64,000 nucleotides of DNA from Desulfopila aestuarii DSM 18488 (GTDB lineage: Bacteria; Desulfobacterota; Desulfobulbia; Desulfobulbales; Desulfocapsaceae): NCBI RefSeq assembly GCF_900143695.1, contig NZ_FRFE01000012.1, positions 110,345 through 174,344 of the forward strand, in the 5' to 3' direction. Below, one piece after another: positions 61,056 through 64,000 of the stretch; position 1 is the stretch's first letter; each line of letters starts with the position of its first letter. A program made the position numbers and the translations under genes. The notes under the pieces are model-generated. The model made no database searches and was not told the origin of the DNA. It was given only the letters and a program-made list of their open reading frames with translations.

Positions 61056-64000
61056 TTAGCCAATCTCTGTACCATCATCAGTAAATATCTGAACCCTGTT
61101 CGCATCACTATCATCAGAGACGATCTGCACAGTGTCAGCAGCTTTGGAGAATAAGCCATTACCATCATTGCTCCAACCCGTTGTATCGAAGGTGACCTTA
61201 TCACCCTCCCCACCTGCCACTTCCAACACATGAGTTGTTCCGGTTGTCCCGGACATATCAAGGACATCATCAAGAGTAAGTTTGACCTCTTGCGCCTCAG
61301 GAGCATTGAGATCCAGCCTTTCAATATTCTTAATAGTAATATCTGCAATACTACTGAAATCGAGAATTGCATCAGAGATCAGCAGTGTATCCGTTCCAGA
61401 ACCACCGTCGATATGAGCATCGTTACTATCAAAGAAAATCGTATCATCTCCCACATCACCATAGATGGAATCACGGCCAGCGCCACCATCGATGACGTCA
61501 TCGCCTTCACCACCATGGAGAGTATCGTCACCCGCTTGGCCAAACAGAAAGTCATTACCATCCTGCCCTTCTAGAGTGTCAGATCCATCTCCGCCAACCA
61601 ATCGGTCATCACCATTTGTCGGATCGGCTTTTCCATCTTGCACGCCATCTTCATTACTGTCAGTATTCAAGAAATCAGCAGGTCCTGCATTGCCAGTAGT
61701 AAGCGGCTTCAGTCCGTCAGGCGCATAGGCGTCATCAAGGCCATCATGGTCTGCGTCAATTCCGCTTGGTGCGACATGGGTGCTATTGTCCTGGGCTTCA
61801 ACATTGTCGGGAATACCGTCATTATCACTGTCCGTATCAAGGATGTTCATGATACCATCATGGTCGGTATCTGCCGTAAGCTCAAAGGTTGAAATTGAGT
61901 GTGTAATATCAAAACGATATTCTATACCTTGACTTTTTACTTCAGAGCCAGTTTGCCCCACAATCGTGAGTACCGGGTCACCGTTACTATCTGACTGAAC
62001 CTGCACAACTAGAGGAGCAAATCGCAATATGTGATGTAGGCGATCTGGCAAATTGCTTGGACCCTGGGAGGGGGTTTGCAAACCCGTAACAGATGTTCCA
62101 TTGATTGTTAAATTAAAAAATTCAAAATTGTCAACTCCTCCATCAGCGTCTCCTCTCGCATAAAGATCAGATATAGTAATATAATCACCGACGTTAATAC
62201 CATATCCTGAGAGATTGATATTCTGGGTTGTGGTACCACCCTTACCTGCGATACTCATAGGCTCTGTATGTATCGTCACATCAGAATCGACAAATGCACC
62301 TTCATTTAGATCTACGATTCCATCATTATCATCATCAATATCGACAGCATCGATAACTCCATCATTGTCACTATCGATGCCACGGCCAATATTGAGCGTT
62401 ACGGTGCCAGTACCTTTATCACCATCGTTATCCTCAACGACAAAATTAAACACCTCCCGATAGGCAGTATCAAGTTGCATGTTTGAATCGGGCAAATATT
62501 TATACTCTCCAGTAGCAAAATCGATCGTCAATACACCATTTTGTCCGGTCGGGATCGTAATTTCACTACCAGCAGTAGCCTTCCCACCATTATCAGGAGT
62601 TATTTGCGAACCATTCCACTCATACTTGACGCCATCAATTGTTATACTCAGGATATCGCCGTCATCGGCTCCCAGTCCATTGCTTTCGACGTTTCCTAAA
62701 ATGGATCCCATAACCGGCTGATCGATAGTGGACAAAAGTGTATCACTCAAAGTCGATGCGTCTTCAACGATAACACCATCCCGCTCAGTCTTGTTCATAC
62801 CGTCATAAGCCAGAGGATCAAGGAATCCTCGATCTCTTTGATCCAATCCGCTGCCAAAGCCAACAGCATAGGAATCAATATGCTTTCCTTCAAGGAAGGA
62901 TGTCCACAGAGTAACCTCATCACCAATGATTCCTAATGAACCGCCATTTGCCCCACCTGTCGTAGGCTGCCCATCGGACAAAAAGTATGACACATTGGTT
63001 ACTGGCAATCCTTCAGAATCAACTATTTTTCCAGCTTGTTCAAAACCGCTTTTTGCAGTTCTCACAGCAAGGTCGTAGTCGGTGCTCCCCTCTGGAGTCA
63101 ATAGTGCATCCGGTTTATGACTGCCATCTTCTCCGATAAACTTAAGAGCTTCATCCACAGTCATCCATTCATCCCGATAGTTAGAATCTGATCCGGAAGA
63201 GAATGTTACAATCTGGATTTTGACATCACCAAACGCATCATACTTGTTGATGACATTCGCAACTGAATCCAGCAACAATTCCATTCGAGTAAGCCCTGGT
63301 CCATTGTATTCGCCATTCTCAGAACTTCGATCCATACTCCCTGAAGTGTCTATAATAAACATCAGGTTGGTATTCTGGGGAGGAATCACTACAGACTGAT
63401 AGATATCACCGCTGAGTGGACTGTCATCCTCAACTGTAATGGGTATAGAACCGGTATTAATTCCTCCGTTGAGATCATCAACGCTAATATCTACATCAAA
63501 ACTGAGGAGATTCTCTTTGCCGCCAACAGGATGATCAAGTGGACCGAGCAACGTAACTTTGTAGGTGCCGTCGTTGACAATATCCACTTGAATAATAGCT
63601 TCACCACCACTACCTGCAAAACCGGTCAAGGTATGACCATCATTTGTTCTTTCATAAACAAGCGCAACATCACCAGATGTAAGGCCAGTAGGGTAGTTAT
63701 TTGTGAATGTCGCATCCCAAACATCACCATCGGCATCTGATACACTGTATGTACCAGTAAATACGGTTGAGTTGGTAACGTCAGTTGGATCACCGTCATT
63801 GTCACGATTTGCGTTATCAAGACCTTCTTCTGAGACTGTGGAACCGTCTATCTGGCTAATGATGGGCGCATCGTTTACGGCGTCAACGTCAACCGTCACG
63901 GTCGCCACGTTCGAGGTCAGTTCCCCGTCGGTCACCGTGTAGGTGAAATTAGCCTCGCCGTTAAAGTGCTCACCTGGGGTGAAGGTGACCGTGCCATCGT
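61056..64000 (-). CDS. Giant RTX/VWA adhesin, C-terminal part (runs off the window)
   Basis: At least 980 residues, with the N-terminus beyond position 64000. In protein order: cadherin-like/VCBS-type repeats ([33 protein letters not shown]), then a von Willebrand A domain with the metal site DTSGSMD (near 63340). Another Big/VCBS-like repeat follows with [18 protein letters not shown], then DxDxDG-type loops ([19 protein letters not shown], and [11 protein letters not shown]). About six RTX nonapeptides follow ([20 protein letters not shown] and on, near 61390-61600), then a C-terminal secretion region. RTX and DxDxDG loops bind calcium outside the cell. This matches LapA-type biofilm adhesins exported by the neighbouring type I system. 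Whether it has a LapG cleavage module depends on the missing N-terminus. Confidence 0.9.
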   Translation of the reverse strand, partial: DGTVTFTPGEHFNGEANFTYTVTDGELTSNVATVTVDVDAVNDAPIISQIDGSTVSEEGLDNANRDNDGDPTDVTNSTVFTGTYSVSDADGDVWDATFTNNYPTGLTSGDVALVYERTNDGHTLTGFAGSGGEAIIQVDIVNDGTYKVTLLGPLDHPVGGKENLLSFDVDISVDDLNGGINTGSIPITVEDDSPLSGDIYQSVVIPPQNTNLMFIIDTSGSMDRSSENGEYNGPGLTRMELLLDSVANVINKYDAFGDVKIQIVTFSSGSDSNYRDEWMTVDEALKFIGEDGSHKPDALLTPEGSTDYDLAVRTAKSGFEQAGKIVDSEGLPVTNVSYFLSDGQPTTGGANGGSLGIIGDEVTLWTSFLEGKHIDSYAVGFGSGLDQRDRGFLDPLAYDGMNKTERDGVIVEDASTLSDTLLSTIDQPVMGSILGNVESNGLGADDGDILSITIDGVKYEWNGSQITPDNGGKATAGSEITIPTGQNGVLTIDFATGEYKYLPDSNMQLDTAYREVFNFVVEDNDGDKGTGTVTLNIGRGIDSDNDGVIDAVDIDDDNDGIVDLNEGAFVDSDVTIHTEPMSIAGKGGTTTQNINLSGYGINVGDYITISDLYARGDADGGVDNFEFFNLTINGTSVTGLQTPSQGPSNLPDRLHHILRFAPLVVQVQSDSNGDPVLTIVGQTGSEVKSQGIEYRFDITHSISTFELTADTDHDGIMNILDTDSDNDGIPDNVEAQDNSTHVAPSGIDADHDGLDDAYAPDGLKPLTTGNAGPADFLNTDSNEDGVQDGKADPTNGDDRLVGGDGSDTLEGQDGNDFLFGQAGDDTLHGGEGDDVIDGGAGRDSIYGDVGDDTIFFDSNDAHIDGGSGTDTLLISDAILDFSSIADITIKNIERLDLNAPEAQEVKLTLDDVLDMSGTTGTTHVLEVAGGEGDKVTFDTTGWSNDGNGLFSKAADTVQIVSDDSDANRVQIFTDDGTEIG

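Overview
The window reads as chromosome of an anaerobic Desulfobacterota bacterium, most like a marine sulfate reducer of the Desulfobulbales type. This is inferred from gene content: a lactate-utilisation pair with a fused LutA/LutB protein, a thiSGHFE thiamine operon behind a TPP riboswitch, a TauE-type exporter with Usp proteins, a molybdenum hydroxylase with the YqeB/YqeC/MocA accessory trio, and many sigma-54-type two-component systems. No 16S rRNA or other phylogenetic marker is present, and I saw no tRNA, rRNA, CRISPR array, insertion sequence or prophage.

Layout. 0.4-3.6 kb: lactate oxidation (LutC, fused LutB/A, a small Cys protein). 3.9-6.6 kb: TonB-dependent receptor and YfiR-like periplasmic protein. 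6.7-8.2 kb: YebE/TerB-like protein and a dienelactone-hydrolase-family protein. 8.8-11.1 kb: class II aldolase and atypical phosphofructokinase. 11.3-14.3 kb: a cNMP/PilZ protein and a response regulator with DUF4388. 14.8-20.4 kb: three-subunit molybdenum hydroxylase plus yqeC, mocA and yqeB, a layout typical of selenium-dependent molybdenum hydroxylases. 20.5-24.0 kb (minus): thiS-thiG-thiH-thiF-thiE with promoter, TPP riboswitch and attenuator terminator. 24.2-24.5 kb: a remnant joining the start of an EmrA-like gene to the end of an EmrB-like gene. 24.7-28.0 kb (minus): TauE/Usp operon.

28.4-33.3 kb: a Lon-type protease with a receiver domain inserted in front of its ATPase domain, converging on an NtrC-type regulator and its histidine kinase. 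33.6-38 kb: FapA/DUF342 protein, a divergent YchF-like GTPase and HtpX. 38.2-40.3 kb: a diguanylate cyclase, an orphan Nif11-family peptide and a 55-residue zinc-ribbon protein. 40.4-51.5 kb is the most distinctive stretch. A leftward signalling operon (cytidylate-kinase-like/BON/receiver fusion, single-domain receiver, PAS-sigma54 activator, NifX-like protein, Cache-type histidine kinase, receiver, ATP-site-less histidine-kinase-like protein) is transcribed away from a rightward operon (receiver, CBS protein, DASS-family transporter, NhaD antiporter). Both operons are preceded by near-consensus sigma-54 promoters, and the intergenic region carries repeated TGTAACRTTTTG-type sites. I infer a coordinated ion/anion transport and signalling module.

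51.6-54.2 kb: a secreted repeat protein and a NarX/NarL-type two-component pair. 54.9-64 kb: a type I secretion system (TolC-like, LapB-like ABC exporter, HlyD/LapC-like adaptor), a LuxR-type regulator, and on the opposite strand the C-terminal part of a giant RTX/VWA adhesin that runs off the right end of the window. Cyclic-di-GMP-linked parts recur (PilZ protein, GGDEF protein, YfiR-like protein, LapA-type adhesin system), which suggests a surface-attachment programme.
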